NCBI GenBank assembly: GCA_030636545.1
Contig: DAOVWR010000022.1
Coordinates: forward strand, 1-16,312
DNA length: 16,312 nucleotides
DNA from: Mycoplasmatota bacterium
GTDB taxonomy: Bacteria > Bacillota_I > Bacilli_A > Izemoplasmatales > Izemoplasmataceae
Reading direction: 5' to 3'
Both the position numbers and the translations under genes were made by a program. Positions within the stretch are counted from its first letter, which is position 1. Every line of letters begins with the position of its first letter. The notes beneath the pieces are model-generated. The model was not told the origin of the DNA. It ran no database searches and worked only from the letters and a program-made list of their open reading frames with translations. Of this stretch, positions 5,618 to 13,199 are shown piece after piece.

Positions 5618-6919
5618 ATGATTAAAAAATCAAGGAAAGTTAGAGATTATAAAGCACTTACAAAAGCTTTACCAACTTTAAGATACTTAAATCCCCCAAG
5701 TGTTTTTATTCACCTGCAAAATGGTCGATGTAAAACATATGATTTAACTGTTAAAGAAGGAGATCATGTCGATGTAGGTGAACAAATTGGAGTAAGACAC
5801 GGTGGGTTCTTTGAGCAACCTGTTCACGCTACAATTAGTGGAACTATCGGAAAAATTAGTAAGAAGTTTCATCGTACAGGTCGCAAAGTAGACTGTGTTG
5901 AAATCGTTAATGATCATAAAGACATTCTTCATAATTTGATATATGATCGCACAGATGAAGAGATTGCAGCGTTAACTCAAGAAGACATGGTTGAAATTGT
6001 TAAAGAAAAATCACTTGTTGGTCTTGGTGGAAGTGGGTTTCCTACTTACATTAAATTAGCAACAAAAGAGAAAATTAACACAGTCGTTATTAATGCTGTT
6101 GAATGTGAACCATATTTAAGTAGTGATTATCGTTTAATACTAGAACATCCTGGTAGAGTAGTAACAGGATTAAAATATATTATGCAAGCATTAAAATGTG
6201 ATAATGCGATAATTGCAATTAAATCAGAAAAGGATCCATTATTTCAAGTATTAACTCAAGTCCTTAGAGTAAGATTTCCAGAGCTCAATGTAAAAGTTGC
6301 AAAACTAGGAAACCATTACCCCCAAGGTTGGGAAATAGAAGTATTTAGATGGGCTCTTGGAATTGAGATACCTCACGGTGAATTACCAATGAAATATGGA
6401 GTGATTGGTTTTAATGTTTCAACTGCAGTTGGTGTATTTGATGCGATTAAGCATAACATGCCTGTTATTAAACGCTATTTCACAATGACTGGAGATGCTA
6501 TTAAATTCCCTCAAAATATTAGATTAAGAGTTGGAACTAGTGTTAAGGAGTTAATTGCTTTATGTGATGGATATATTGAAAACGCTGGTGAGTTATTAGT
6601 TATAATGGGTGGCCCAATGATGGGGACATCAACGGTTAGTGATGATGTTATTGTTTCAAAAACAACAACATCGGTTATTGTCTTGAAAAATGTTGATTAT
6701 AAAGAAGAACCTTGTGTTAGATGTGGTAGTTGTGTATATAGCTGCCCAGCTCATTTAGAACCAGTTCAAATAATGAATGCTGTCAAAAGAAATGATAAAG
6801 AAGTAATGAAAGGGCTTGAAGCTTTTAAATGTATTGAGTGTGGACTTTGTGCTTATGTTTGTACAAGTAAAATCCATGTAACTGATTACGTTCGTAAAGC
6901 TAAAATCAAGCTTGGGTGA
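5618..6919 (+). CDS. rnfC: Rnf electron-transport complex subunit C
   Basis: A 433-residue peripheral subunit of the ion-translocating ferredoxin:NAD+ oxidoreductase. The N-terminal part has a lipoyl/barrel-like region (V-K-E-G-D-H-V-D-V-G-E, about 45-55). A NuoF-like nucleotide/flavin-binding region follows, with GLGGSGFPTYIKL at about 135-147 and NAVECEPYLSSD at about 159-170. Two 4Fe-4S cluster motifs lie near the C terminus: C366-x2-C369-x2-C372-x3-C376 and C405-x2-C408-x2-C411-x3-C415. This is normal RnfC length for a short form. AAGAGGACGTG precedes the ATG. It is first of the rnf genes in the clostridial order C-D-G-E-A-B and has no evident promoter of its own, so it is probably transcribed from the pgm promoter. 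Confidence 0.95.
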   Translation: MIKKSRKVRDYKALTKALPTLRYLNPPSVFIHLQNGRCKTYDLTVKEGDHVDVGEQIGVRHGGFFEQPVHATISGTIGKISKKFHRTGRKVDCVEIVNDHKDILHNLIYDRTDEEIAALTQEDMVEIVKEKSLVGLGGSGFPTYIKLATKEKINTVVINAVECEPYLSSDYRLILEHPGRVVTGLKYIMQALKCDNAIIAIKSEKDPLFQVLTQVLRVRFPELNVKVAKLGNHYPQGWEIEVFRWALGIEIPHGELPMKYGVIGFNVSTAVGVFDAIKHNMPVIKRYFTMTGDAIKFPQNIRLRVGTSVKELIALCDGYIENAGELLVIMGGPMMGTSTVSDDVIVSKTTTSVIVLKNVDYKEEPCVRCGSCVYSCPAHLEPVQIMNAVKRNDKEVMKGLEAFKCIECGLCAYVCTSKIHVTDYVRKAKIKLG

Positions 6920-6923
6920 TAAT

Positions 6924-7988
6924 ATGGAAAATACATTACCAAAAATAATAAGGAAAACTAGTCCTTATTTAAGAAGACCAAAAGCAAATGTAACAAGAAT
7001 GATGCGTGACGTTACAATTGCCTTATTACCAGTTACTGGATTTGCAATTTATAAATATGGAATGACAGCTCTTATAATAATTGCATTAAGTATTTTATCA
7101 ATGGCAGTTACTGAATATTTATATTACCAACTAGTTGATAAACTAGATGGGGATAAATTTAAATTAAAAAATAAAAGTTATACATTATATAATTTCAGTG
7201 TAATTACAAGTGGCTTAATATACGCACTTACATTACCTGATAATACACCTTGGTTTGTTGTTATCATTGGAGCGATGTTTGGTGTCTTCTTTGGTAAATT
7301 AATCTTCGGTGGAATGGGACAAAATGTCTTTAATCCGGCTGCATTAGGACGAGTATTCATCTTTGTTAGTTTTGGAACAATGATGAGTTATGATATTGAT
7401 GCTGTTGCTGGATCTACTGCATTAACCATGTTAAATAATGATGTCTTTAATATTGCAGTACTCGAGAATTTCTCATTAATGAATCTTTTCACAGGAATTG
7501 GTATTCCTGGTAGTATTGGAGAAATGAGTGCAATATTAATAATATTAGGTGGAGTATATTTAGCGTTTAGAACGAGTTTTGAAGTTAGAATTCCACTAGC
7601 TTATGTTGGAACTGTAGCATTACTTGCTACGGTAGTAGCGTTATATAAAGGACTTGGTGTTTGGTACCCAATATTCCACGTACTTGGTGGTGGCTTATTG
7701 TTTGGAGCAATATTTATGGCAACTGATCCAATAACCTCACCGATTACCAAAGGTGGCCGAATCTATTTTGGATTTGCACTAGGAGTATTAACATTCTTTA
7801 TTAGAGTATTTGGAGCTTACCCTGAAGGAGTAGTATTTAGTATTCTAATTATGAATATGTTTGTTACTACATTTGATTATCACAAATGGACAAACCAACA
7901 AATAACAAAAAAACAGAAGATTATCTTTTTAATTGTTGTCTTAGTAACTATATTAGTTACGATTGTAGGTGTTAGTTATGTTGGATAA
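6924..7988 (+). CDS. rnfD: Rnf electron-transport complex subunit D
   Basis: A 354-residue polytopic membrane subunit with about nine or ten hydrophobic segments. The family signature GGMGQNVFNPAALGRVF (about 129-145) is present. The covalent-FMN region reads D-A-V-A-G-S-T-A-L-T; the thread of the usual SGAT flavinylation motif suggests Thr165 as the FMN attachment site, with the Gly and Ser apparently swapped relative to the common form. GHVLGGGLLFGA-like and M-A-T-D-P-I-T-S-P stretches are also typical. ATG 6924 is preferred over TTG 6912, since GGGTGAT at the end of rnfC serves as its ribosome binding site. It overlaps rnfG by 11 nt, which implies translational coupling. Confidence 0.94.
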   Translation: MENTLPKIIRKTSPYLRRPKANVTRMMRDVTIALLPVTGFAIYKYGMTALIIIALSILSMAVTEYLYYQLVDKLDGDKFKLKNKSYTLYNFSVITSGLIYALTLPDNTPWFVVIIGAMFGVFFGKLIFGGMGQNVFNPAALGRVFIFVSFGTMMSYDIDAVAGSTALTMLNNDVFNIAVLENFSLMNLFTGIGIPGSIGEMSAILIILGGVYLAFRTSFEVRIPLAYVGTVALLATVVALYKGLGVWYPIFHVLGGGLLFGAIFMATDPITSPITKGGRIYFGFALGVLTFFIRVFGAYPEGVVFSILIMNMFVTTFDYHKWTNQQITKKQKIIFLIVVLVTILVTIVGVSYVG

Positions 7989-8505
7989 ATTAAAAATAGC
8001 TTTAGTGTTAGTTATTATTGGGGCACTAAGTGGAATAATAATCTATGGAGTTAATGAACTTACAGAAGAAACAATTGCTCAAAATAAGATTGATCGTGAA
8101 ATTAGTTATTATAAAGAGTTATTTAGTCTTGAAGAAGATGATGTAATTACATTTGATACAATAGATTTAGATAATGATATAGATCAAGAAGTTACTATTT
8201 ATGATATAAATGGTGATATTATCGGCTATATTTACAAAGCAACCGATAAGAACAATTATGGTGAAGTCACAGTACTTGTCGGTATTACGGTTGACGGAGT
8301 AATCTCTAATGCTGTTATATCATCAACTACTAACACACCAACATTTGTTCAAACAATTAAAGCAAAATATCTTGATAACTTCAGCGGACAAGATGCTGAT
8401 GATATCATGATTGATGAAAAAACAGGTGCAACCTACACATATACTTCAGTCGTAGAGATAATTGAAACTGCGAGTACATATTACTTAGAAAGTAGGGGTG
8501 AATAA
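7978..8505 (+). CDS. rnfG: Rnf electron-transport complex subunit G (FMN-binding)
   Basis: A 175-residue protein with one N-terminal membrane anchor (about 5-25) and an extracytoplasmic FMN-binding domain. The covalent flavinylation motif T-G-A-T is at about 149-152 in EKTGATYTYTSVV, with Thr152 as the predicted FMN-phosphoester site. Length is near the short end for RnfG. Start ATG 7978 lies inside rnfD and has AGGTG 6 nt upstream; the GTG at 7969 is less likely. An ApbE flavin transferase is needed to load FMN on RnfD and RnfG; none is encoded in this window. The gene ends 2 nt before rnfE. Confidence 0.94.
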   Translation: MLDKLKIALVLVIIGALSGIIIYGVNELTEETIAQNKIDREISYYKELFSLEEDDVITFDTIDLDNDIDQEVTIYDINGDIIGYIYKATDKNNYGEVTVLVGITVDGVISNAVISSTTNTPTFVQTIKAKYLDNFSGQDADDIMIDEKTGATYTYTSVVEIIETASTYYLESRGE

Positions 8506-8507
8506 AG

Positions 8508-9275
8508 ATGACTAAAAAAGAAAATTTCTTAAAGGGATTCTTTAAAGAAAACCCAATATTTGTCTTTCTACTTGGAATGTGTCCTGCGCTTGCTGTTACA
8601 ACTACATTTGAAACAAGTTTAGGAATGGGATTACTTGTTGTATTTGTTTTAACAAGTAGTAACATTGTCGTTAGTTTAGTTAAAAAATGGATTCCCCATG
8701 ATGTTAGAACACCTTCTTATATCGTTATTATCGCAACTTTCGTAACTGTTGTTAAAATGTTAACTGAAGCTTACGCAATCGATTTATATGATGCATTAGG
8801 TGTCTTCTTACCGTTAATCGTAGTTAACTGTTTAATCTTAGGTCGCGCTGAAGCTTTTGCTTCTAAAAACAAAGTAATTGATAGCGCAATTGATGGACTT
8901 GGAATGGGACTAGGATTTACACTAGGACTAGTATTTATTGGAATTTTAAGAGAATTCTTAGCAACAGGTGGAATTATGTTTGGTGTATATTTACCAATTG
9001 GTGAAGCACCAATTACATTGGTTAGTTTAGATATGATTATTAATTTATTTAATGCAAACTTCCATATCTCTGATTATGGAATTAAAGTATTTACTCTCGC
9101 TCCTGGAGCGTTTATCGCACTGGGAATTATCTTAGCTGTTTTCCAATTTAAGAAATCAAGAGTTGATCGTAAACTAGCAATTGCTAAAATGGAAATGATC
9201 GCTGAGAAAAAAAGAATTGCTTTAGAAAAGAAAAAACTAGCAGCACTAAAATTAGCAAAGGCAGGTGGTAAATAA
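8508..9275 (+). CDS. rnfE: Rnf electron-transport complex subunit E, with Lys-rich C-terminal tail
   Basis: A 255-residue polytopic membrane subunit, homologous to RnfA and NqrD. Family motifs are G-M-C-P-A-L-A-V with Cys25, and P-L-I-V-V-N-C-L-I-L-G-R-A-E with Cys108. These two Cys, with the matching pair in RnfA, are the ligands of the membrane-embedded Fe/S centre in the family. Six hydrophobic segments are visible. The last ~45 residues (from about 211) form a hydrophilic, strongly Lys/Ala-rich helix, predicted cytoplasmic; common RnfE proteins end at about 195-230. AGGGGTGA precedes the start. Its stop codon TAA shares one base with the ATG of rnfA. Confidence 0.95.
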   Translation: MTKKENFLKGFFKENPIFVFLLGMCPALAVTTTFETSLGMGLLVVFVLTSSNIVVSLVKKWIPHDVRTPSYIVIIATFVTVVKMLTEAYAIDLYDALGVFLPLIVVNCLILGRAEAFASKNKVIDSAIDGLGMGLGFTLGLVFIGILREFLATGGIMFGVYLPIGEAPITLVSLDMIINLFNANFHISDYGIKVFTLAPGAFIALGIILAVFQFKKSRVDRKLAIAKMEMIAEKKRIALEKKKLAALKLAKAGGK

Positions 9276-9880
9276 TGAGTTTTACAATATTCGCAACAGC
9301 AATTATTTCAGCCATGCTGATTAATAATGTTATCTTAAGTCAGTTCTTAGGAATATGTCCATTCCTGGGAGTTAGTAAAAAAAGTAGTGCAGCAATAGGA
9401 ATGAGTGCAGCGGTATTATTCGTTATGGTAATATCATCAGCTGTGACGTATACACTATATGATTTAGTATTGTATCAATATGGTATACCTTATATTTCAA
9501 CAATTGCGTTTATCTTAGTAATCGCAAGTTTAGTACAATTTGTTGAAATGTTTATTAAAAAAACTAGTAAATCACTATATAAAAGTTTAGGAATCTATTT
9601 ACCATTAATTACAACAAACTGTGCAATACTTGGTGTTAGTGAAGGAAATATTACAAATATATGGACTGAAACTATGCCTTACTGGGAAGGTTTATTCATC
9701 GCTGTTTCAACAGCAGTTGGAACCGGACTTGGATTTGGATTAATCATCTTTGCATTTTCATCAATTAGAGAAAAATTAGATGCAAGCAATGTGCCTGCTG
9801 CTTGGAAAGGTGTTCCAATCAGCTTAGTAGTAGCAGGTATTATGAGTTTAGCATTCTTAGGACTAGCAGGTATTATCTAA
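9275..9880 (+). CDS. rnfA: Rnf electron-transport complex subunit A
   Basis: A 201-residue polytopic membrane subunit of typical length (about 190-200). Signature stretches are N-N-V-I-L-S-Q-F-L-G-I-C-P-F-L-G with Cys28, and P-L-I-T-T-N-C-A-I-L-G-V with Cys116. These Cys, together with those of RnfE, should bind the iron centre in the membrane. The C terminus ends A-F-L-G-L-A-G-I-I. GGTGGTAAATA precedes the start, and both ends overlap the neighbouring genes by one base (TAATG), so translation of rnfE, rnfA and the small downstream gene is coupled. Confidence 0.96.
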   Translation: MSFTIFATAIISAMLINNVILSQFLGICPFLGVSKKSSAAIGMSAAVLFVMVISSAVTYTLYDLVLYQYGIPYISTIAFILVIASLVQFVEMFIKKTSKSLYKSLGIYLPLITTNCAILGVSEGNITNIWTETMPYWEGLFIAVSTAVGTGLGFGLIIFAFSSIREKLDASNVPAAWKGVPISLVVAGIMSLAFLGLAGII

Positions 9881-10038
9881 TGTTGGTGCCTATCATCGTA
9901 ATCGGAACTTTAGTTCTTGTTTATGTTGGAACTTATGCCTTGAATAAGAAAGTACCAATCCCTGAAGAGTGTCGAGATCTCACTGATGCAGCAACTTGCA
10001 CAGCATGTCATAATTTTACTTGTTCGTACAAGAAGTAG
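9880..10038 (+). CDS. 52-residue Cys-rich single-span membrane protein, NqrM-like in layout
   Basis: A small gene that starts on the last base of the rnfA stop codon and ends 14 nt before rnfB. The protein has one membrane helix (about 3-20), a short basic stretch (LNKK), and a tail with four Cys: C31-x8-C40-x2-C43-x4-C48, then SYKK. Four Cys after a single N-terminal helix, in about 50-75 residues, is the layout of NqrM (DUF539), which supplies iron to the Cys site between NqrD and NqrE. RnfE and RnfA are the homologues of that pair and the gene directly follows them. That it is an Rnf maturation or iron-delivery factor is inference; I do not see clear sequence identity with NqrM. A longer frame upstream of 9880 exists only as an overlap of rnfA and is not credible as a start. 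Confidence 0.8.
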   Translation: MLVPIIVIGTLVLVYVGTYALNKKVPIPEECRDLTDAATCTACHNFTCSYKK

Positions 10039-10052
10039 GGAGTGAATATAAT

Positions 10053-10358
10053 ATGACAGCGTTAATTACATTAGCAGTTATGGGATTGCTTTTAGGACTA
10101 GGTCTTGCTTATTCAGCAGAATTATTTAAAGTTGAAATTGATGAAAGAATTGACACAGTAACAAACCTTCTTCCTGGTATAAACTGCGGTGCTTGTGGGT
10201 ACCCTGGATGTGCAGGATTTGCTGAAGGTATAATGGACGGAGAAGTTGAAAAGTTATCCGACTGTAAACCGGGGAAAGATGAACACTATAATCCAATTAT
10301 GGAATATTTAAGTGATCATCCTAATCCAGATGGATCGTTTATTAAAGTAGCAAAATAG
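10053..10358 (+). CDS. rnfB: Short RnfB: membrane anchor plus single 4Fe-4S domain
   Basis: A 101-residue protein. It has an N-terminal membrane helix (about 3-21), then the RnfB-specific cluster motif in PGINCGACGYPGCAGFAEGI with C45-x2-C48-x4-C53 and a fourth Cys at 71. The usual RnfB continues with two CxxCxxCxxxCP ferredoxin-like clusters (total about 190 residues in proteobacteria, over 250 in clostridia). Here the reading frame ends 30 residues after Cys71, and the terminator stem begins inside the stop codon, so nothing follows. It is therefore a naturally minimal RnfB or a long-settled truncation. AGGGAGTGA 7 nt before ATG 10053 fixes the start. It is the last gene of the operon. Confidence 0.92.
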   Translation: MTALITLAVMGLLLGLGLAYSAELFKVEIDERIDTVTNLLPGINCGACGYPGCAGFAEGIMDGEVEKLSDCKPGKDEHYNPIMEYLSDHPNPDGSFIKVAK

Positions 10359-10384
10359 ACAAGTCTTCGGACTTGTCTTTTTTT
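10357..10384 (+). terminator. UUCG-loop terminator of the rnf operon
   Basis: Stem AGACAAGTC (10357-10365) pairs perfectly with GACTTGTCT (10370-10378) around the tetraloop TTCG, followed by a run of T to 10384. The stem begins within the rnfB stop codon (TAG, 10356-10358). Confidence 0.9.
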
Positions 10385-10414
10385 AAATGAATTTATATAA
10401 TGTAAACGCTTTTT
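10373..10414 (+). promoter_or_regulatory. Possible upstream promoter with cre-like element before ppdK
   Basis: TTGTCT (10373-10378, right arm of the terminator), a 17-nt spacer and TATAAT (10396-10401) make a candidate promoter. ATGTAAACGCTTTTT (10400-10414) overlaps its -10 and start region. It matches the catabolite-responsive element pattern WTGNAARCGNWWWCA at 13 of 15 positions, missing only the last two. A CcpA-type repressor bound here would block this promoter. I cannot see whether the organism has CcpA. Confidence 0.4.
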
Positions 10415-10439
10415 TAGGTGATTTTTAGGGTTGTATTAG

Positions 10440-10468
10440 TTGAAAATGCAAAATATAAATGATATAAT
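10440..10468 (+). promoter_or_regulatory. Promoter of ppdK
   Basis: TTGAAA (10440-10445), a 17-nt spacer and perfect TATAAT (10463-10468). The leader of about 45 nt contains an A/T-only stretch (10488-10503) before GAAAGGTGA and the ATG at 10519. Confidence 0.72.
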
Positions 10469-10518
10469 TATTTCGGACTTTTTAGAAAAAATATATATAT
10501 ATAGAAAGGTGACAGATC

Positions 10519-13137
10519 ATGAAAAGAATTTATATGTTTGGTGAGGGTACTAAAGAACAAAAGAATTTACTAGGTGGAAAAGGTGCTAACTTATCAGAAA
10601 TGAAAACAATGGGTGTTCCTGTACCGTCAGGGTTCACTATTACTACTGAAATGTGTACTGATTACTACAAAAACGGAGGAAAGAACTCAAAAGAGTTACT
10701 TTCTGATATGAGAGTTTATATTGCTAAACTTGAAAAAGAAACTAAAAAGGAATTTGGTAGCAATACTGATCCTTTATTACTTTCTGTAAGAAGTGGTGCA
10801 AGAGTATCAATGCCTGGGATGATGGATACAATCCTTAACTTAGGTTTAAATGAAGAAGCAGTTGCTGGTATGATTGAAAAAACTGGTAATCCTAAATTTG
10901 TTTATGATATCTACAGAAGATTCATTCAAATGTTTGCTGAAGTTGTTCAAGGTTTAGAATACAATTTATTTGGAGACGTTATTGATGGCGTTAAAGAACA
11001 AAAAGGGTATGATTCAGACTTAGAAATGACTGCAGAAGATTGGAAAGTAGTTGCTGAATCTTTCTTAGCTACAGTTAAAAAAGAAACAGGCGAGGATTTC
11101 CCAACTGATCCATTCACACAATTAGAAATGGCAGTTAATGCAGTATTCGAATCATGGGATACGCCACGTGCTAGAATCTACCGTGATCATAACAAAATTG
11201 ATCATTCTTGGGGGACAGCAGTAAGTGTTCAACAAATGGTCTTTGGTAATACTGGTGAAAATTCAGGAACTGGTGTATTATTCACTAGAAATCCTAAATC
11301 AGGAGTTAAAGAAATCTTTGGAGAATTCTTATTTAATGCTCAAGGCGAAGATATCGTTGCTGGTATTAGAACTCCATTAAAATTAGATGAATTCGCTCAA
11401 AAATCTCCTGAAATATATCAAGAATTAGTTACTATCTTAGATGGTCTTGAAGCTCATTATAGAGATATGCAAGATGTTGAATTTACAATCGAAGAAGGAA
11501 CATTATTCTTGCTTCAAACAAGAAATGGTAAAAGAACTGGTGCAGCAGGAATTAAGATTGCTGTTGATATGGTAGCTGAAGGTTTATTAACTAAAGAAGA
11601 AGCGGTAGCTTCAATCGATGTAAACGCAGTTGATCAATTATTACACCCAGTCTTTGATGAAAAAGCATTAGCTGAAGCTACTGTTATTACAACAGGTTTA
11701 GCTGCAAGTCCTGGTGCTGCAACTGGTAAAATCGTATTTTCTTCAGAAAGAGCTTCTGAGCTTAAAGAAGAAAGTAATGAAAAATTGTTATTATTTAGAA
11801 AAGAAACATCACCAGAAGATATTGAAGGTATGATCTTATGTGAAGGTTTCGTTACTATGCTTGGTGGAATGACATCGCATGCTGCAGTAGTAGCACGTGG
11901 AATGGGTAAATGTTGTGTATCAGGTGTTGGTGCATTAGATATTAATGAAGAAGGAAACTATGTAATGATTAATGGTGTTAAATATCCTGAACTTTCTCCA
12001 TTCAGTATTGATGGAACTGCAGGTAGTTTATATGCTGGTACAATCGAAACTAAAGCTCCTGAGTTTAGTGAAGATTTCCAAACTATCTTAGCTTGGGCTA
12101 AAGAAATTAAACACTTAGGTGTTAAAGCTAACGCTGATAATGAAAGAGATAGTCTTCAAGCATTAGAATTTGGTGCTGAAGGTATTGGACTTTGTAGAAC
12201 TGAACATATGTTCTTTGATGAAGTAAGAATCACAGACGTTCGTCGTATGATTATTGCTGAAACATTAGAAGATAGAGAAGCTGCACTTGAAAAATTATTA
12301 CCTCACCAATTAAAAGATTTCACTGAAATCTTTACAGCAATGGAAGGTAAAACAGTTTGTATTCGTTTATTAGATCCACCACTACATGAATTCTTACCAC
12401 AAGCAGATGAAGTAGACGAAGTTGCCGAAAAATTAAATATTACTCCAGATAAATTACATAGAGCATTAGAAACTTTACATGAATTCAATCCTATGCTTGG
12501 TCATAGAGGTTGTAGACTTGGTGTCTCTTATCCAGAAATTAGTGTAATGCAAACTAAAGCTATTATTATGGCAGCTATCGCAGTTGCTAAGACAGGTAAA
12601 GTTGTGAAGCCAGAAATTATGGTACCATTAGTATCAACTATTAAAGAATTATCTTACTTAAAAGAATATATTATTAATACTGTTGATGCATTAATTGCTG
12701 AATCAGGAATTAAATTAGATTACAAAGTAGGAACAATGGTTGAAACTCCTCGTGCTGCATTAATTTCAGATGAAATTGGTGAAATCGCAGATTTCATAAG
12801 TTTCGGAACAAACGACTTAACACAAATGACATTCGGATTTAGCCGTGATGACGCTGGTAAATTCCTAAAAGATTACAAAGCAAAAAATATTTTAGATTCT
12901 GATCCTTTTGCTGCTGTAGATCAAAAAGGTGTTGGGAAATTAGTTCAAATCTCAACTGCTTCAGCTCAAAAAGCTAATCCAAATATCGTAGTTGGTGTTT
13001 GTGGAGAACATGGTGGAGAACCAACAAGTATTGAATTCTTCCATAATACAGGACTTGATTATGTATCTTGTTCACCGTTTAGAATCCCAGTAGCAATTAT
13101 TTCTGCTGCTCAAGCACAACTTAAAAACAAAAGATAA
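10519..13137 (+). CDS. ppdK: Pyruvate, phosphate dikinase
   Basis: An 872-residue enzyme that reversibly converts PEP, AMP and PPi to pyruvate, ATP and Pi; in fermentative anaerobes it often runs toward pyruvate. Visible parts: the N-terminal nucleotide-binding domain starting with L-L-G-G-K-G-A-N-L-S-E-M (about 17-28) and S-V-R-S-G-A (about 89-94); the central phosphohistidine domain with GGMTSHAAVVARGMG and catalytic His454; and the C-terminal PEP/pyruvate barrel with E-T-P-R-A and V-C-G-E-H-G-G-E-P (Cys828 as the acid/base residue). Length and motif positions match the well-known clostridial enzyme (His455, Cys831). GAAAGGTGA precedes the start. It is a single-gene unit between a promoter and a terminator. 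Confidence 0.98.
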   Translation: MKRIYMFGEGTKEQKNLLGGKGANLSEMKTMGVPVPSGFTITTEMCTDYYKNGGKNSKELLSDMRVYIAKLEKETKKEFGSNTDPLLLSVRSGARVSMPGMMDTILNLGLNEEAVAGMIEKTGNPKFVYDIYRRFIQMFAEVVQGLEYNLFGDVIDGVKEQKGYDSDLEMTAEDWKVVAESFLATVKKETGEDFPTDPFTQLEMAVNAVFESWDTPRARIYRDHNKIDHSWGTAVSVQQMVFGNTGENSGTGVLFTRNPKSGVKEIFGEFLFNAQGEDIVAGIRTPLKLDEFAQKSPEIYQELVTILDGLEAHYRDMQDVEFTIEEGTLFLLQTRNGKRTGAAGIKIAVDMVAEGLLTKEEAVASIDVNAVDQLLHPVFDEKALAEATVITTGLAASPGAATGKIVFSSERASELKEESNEKLLLFRKETSPEDIEGMILCEGFVTMLGGMTSHAAVVARGMGKCCVSGVGALDINEEGNYVMINGVKYPELSPFSIDGTAGSLYAGTIETKAPEFSEDFQTILAWAKEIKHLGVKANADNERDSLQALEFGAEGIGLCRTEHMFFDEVRITDVRRMIIAETLEDREAALEKLLPHQLKDFTEIFTAMEGKTVCIRLLDPPLHEFLPQADEVDEVAEKLNITPDKLHRALETLHEFNPMLGHRGCRLGVSYPEISVMQTKAIIMAAIAVAKTGKVVKPEIMVPLVSTIKELSYLKEYIINTVDALIAESGIKLDYKVGTMVETPRAALISDEIGEIADFISFGTNDLTQMTFGFSRDDAGKFLKDYKAKNILDSDPFAAVDQKGVGKLVQISTASAQKANPNIVVGVCGEHGGEPTSIEFFHNTGLDYVSCSPFRIPVAIISAAQAQLKNKR

Positions 13138-13148
13138 TTAATTTATAA

Positions 13149-13175
13149 AAGCACTGAATTTTCAGTGCTTTTTTT
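13149..13175 (+). terminator. Terminator of ppdK
   Basis: AAGCACTGAA (13149-13158) and TTCAGTGCTT (13161-13170) form a near-perfect hairpin ending in seven T. It lies only 30 nt before the ung start, and a TATACT (13178-13183) follows at once. That could be the -10 of an ung promoter whose -35 (CTGAAT, 18-nt spacer) falls in the hairpin, but this -35 is weak. Confidence 0.85.
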
Positions 13176-13199
13176 GTTATACTATATTTGGTGATGAAA

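Noticed and set aside
9802..9879. Longer N terminus for the Cys-rich mini-protein starting inside rnfA
   Set aside because: This part only mirrors rnfA in another frame, and the ATG at 9880 overlapping the rnfA stop is the coupled start.
9880..10358. The Cys-rich mini-protein as a detached piece of RnfB
   Set aside because: Its Cys spacing (x8, x2, x4) does not match the CxxCxxCxxxCP ferredoxin motif, and it has its own membrane helix and start.
10356..10384. Frameshift that cut off the RnfB ferredoxin domains
   Set aside because: The stop is followed at once by a perfect UUCG terminator and then by ppdK promoters; no CxxCxxCxxxCP coding remains in any frame downstream.
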